Assembly: GCA_902803125.1 (NCBI GenBank)
Contig: CADCOZ010000132.1
Location: forward strand, 1 to 6,311
Direction of reading: 5' to 3'
Source: an uncultured Ruminococcus sp.
GTDB lineage: Bacteria; Bacillota; Clostridia; Oscillospirales; Acutalibacteraceae
DNA length: 6,311 nucleotides
Shown: piece after piece, positions 5,706-6,311 of the stretch
Numbering within the stretch: position 1 is the stretch's first letter
Layout: each line of letters starts with the position of its first letter
Position numbers and translations under genes: made by a program
The notes under the pieces: generated by a model
Told to the model about the DNA's origin: nothing
The model's database searches: none
Seen by the model: only the letters and a program-made list of their open reading frames with translations

Positions 5706-6311
5706 TCAATAATTTGTCCAGTCGAACACCACGCCCAGCGGGAATTCTCTGTCCGTCAGTAAGCGGTGATAGACCTGCGGTGCGTCCTCCGGCTTGGCCA
5801 ATTCCGAGAAAATCCCCGAAGGACGAATACGCCCGTCCTTCATCAAGCCCAACAGCGTAACATAATCTCTCCTGGCCGTAAAATTACCCGCAGAAGAGTT
5901 ATACAGCGGCCGTGTCTGGCCGTGTGCGCCAATCATACTGACACCTTTGCGGTGAATGTACTGATAAAGATCAATCGGTTCTTCGCAAACACGGTTACAG
6001 CCCGTCAGCACCACTCTGGCATGAGAAGCCGCATACCGCAGGGCTAACTGAAGGCCTGCCATCGTTCCCGATGTTTCGATAATCACGCTGGCACCCCTGA
6101 CCACACTGGTATCGGCTGTAATATCCTGTATTTTTTTGACAATATCCTTTTCGTCCGGCGAAAACACGTAGTCAGCCCCAAATTCACGGGCTTTTTGCTG
6201 GCGTATGGCACGGTTGCCAACACCGATCAGCGGCAAAGCACCGCAGGCTCTGGCAATCTGAACCCCAAACAAGCCCAGCATCCCTAAGCCGACAATGACC
6301 ACCGACTCGCC
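5706..6311 (-). CDS. zinc-type medium-chain alcohol dehydrogenase, C-terminal part (cut by window edge)
   Basis: The visible 201 residues begin GESVVIVGLGMLGLFG at the right edge, so the gene continues outside the window; the GTG at 6302 is an internal valine. This is the Rossmann half of a medium-chain dehydrogenase/reductase: a GLGMLG dinucleotide loop, then a second strand ending LIGVGNR, AREFGADYVF, VIIETSG and the closing PLGVVFDW. NAD-preferring members usually have an acidic residue where this protein has Gly-Asn-Arg, so NADP(H) is plausible. The catalytic domain with the zinc ligands lies beyond the edge and cannot be checked. The IGAHGQTRP segment followed by FTARRDYVTLLGLMKDGRI resembles polyol- or sugar-type MDR members. 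It lies 74 bases upstream of the pyruvyl transferase gene on the same strand and could supply a polyol or sugar precursor, as TarJ does in teichoic acid pathways, but the substrate is not evident. Confidence 0.85.
   Translation of the reverse strand, partial: GESVVIVGLGMLGLFGVQIARACGALPLIGVGNRAIRQQKAREFGADYVFSPDEKDIVKKIQDITADTSVVRGASVIIETSGTMAGLQLALRYAASHARVVLTGCNRVCEEPIDLYQYIHRKGVSMIGAHGQTRPLYNSSAGNFTARRDYVTLLGLMKDGRIRPSGIFSELAKPEDAPQVYHRLLTDREFPLGVVFDWTNY

Overview
The window looks like a chromosomal segment from a Gram-positive-type Firmicute, probably a gut clostridial lineage. This is inferred from clear GGAGG-type ribosome binding sites, moderate base composition, a BspA-like leucine-rich-repeat surface protein anchored by a C-terminal membrane helix, and a cell-surface glycopolymer gene set. 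No taxonomic marker is present, so the assignment is tentative.

Layout. Bases 1-77 are a GC-rich (about 69%) hairpin-forming stretch of unknown identity. A sharp switch to an AT-rich (about 25% GC) leader follows at 78-128. A single plus-strand gene (141-1076) encodes a secreted, membrane-anchored LRR protein. A perfect 16-bp stem at 1115-1156 forms a probable bidirectional terminator between this gene and everything to its right. From 1198 to the right edge all genes lie on the minus strand and read leftwards: the C-terminal part of a zinc-type (MDR) dehydrogenase cut by the window edge (5706-6311), a polysaccharide pyruvyl transferase-family protein (4567-5631), a second one with a long Pro-Glu repeat linker (3066-4544), and a GlfT2-like galactofuranosyltransferase (1198-3066). 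The last three are tightly packed (22-nt gap, then a 1-nt TAATG overlap) and are very probably one operon ending at the shared terminator.

Reading of the system. GlfT2-type enzymes polymerise galactofuranose, and the pyruvyl transferase family (CsaB/Pvg1-like) transfers pyruvate from phosphoenolpyruvate onto sugars. Together they suggest synthesis and pyruvate decoration of an anionic galactofuranose-containing wall polymer; this is inference from family membership. The most unusual element is the middle protein. It has a basic N-terminal tail, then twelve exact-register tandem P-[I/M/V]-P-E units (144 bp of DNA), then a pyruvyl transferase fold in which several signature residues kept by its neighbour are changed. 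This looks like a tethered, divergent or non-catalytic partner of the upstream paralogue.
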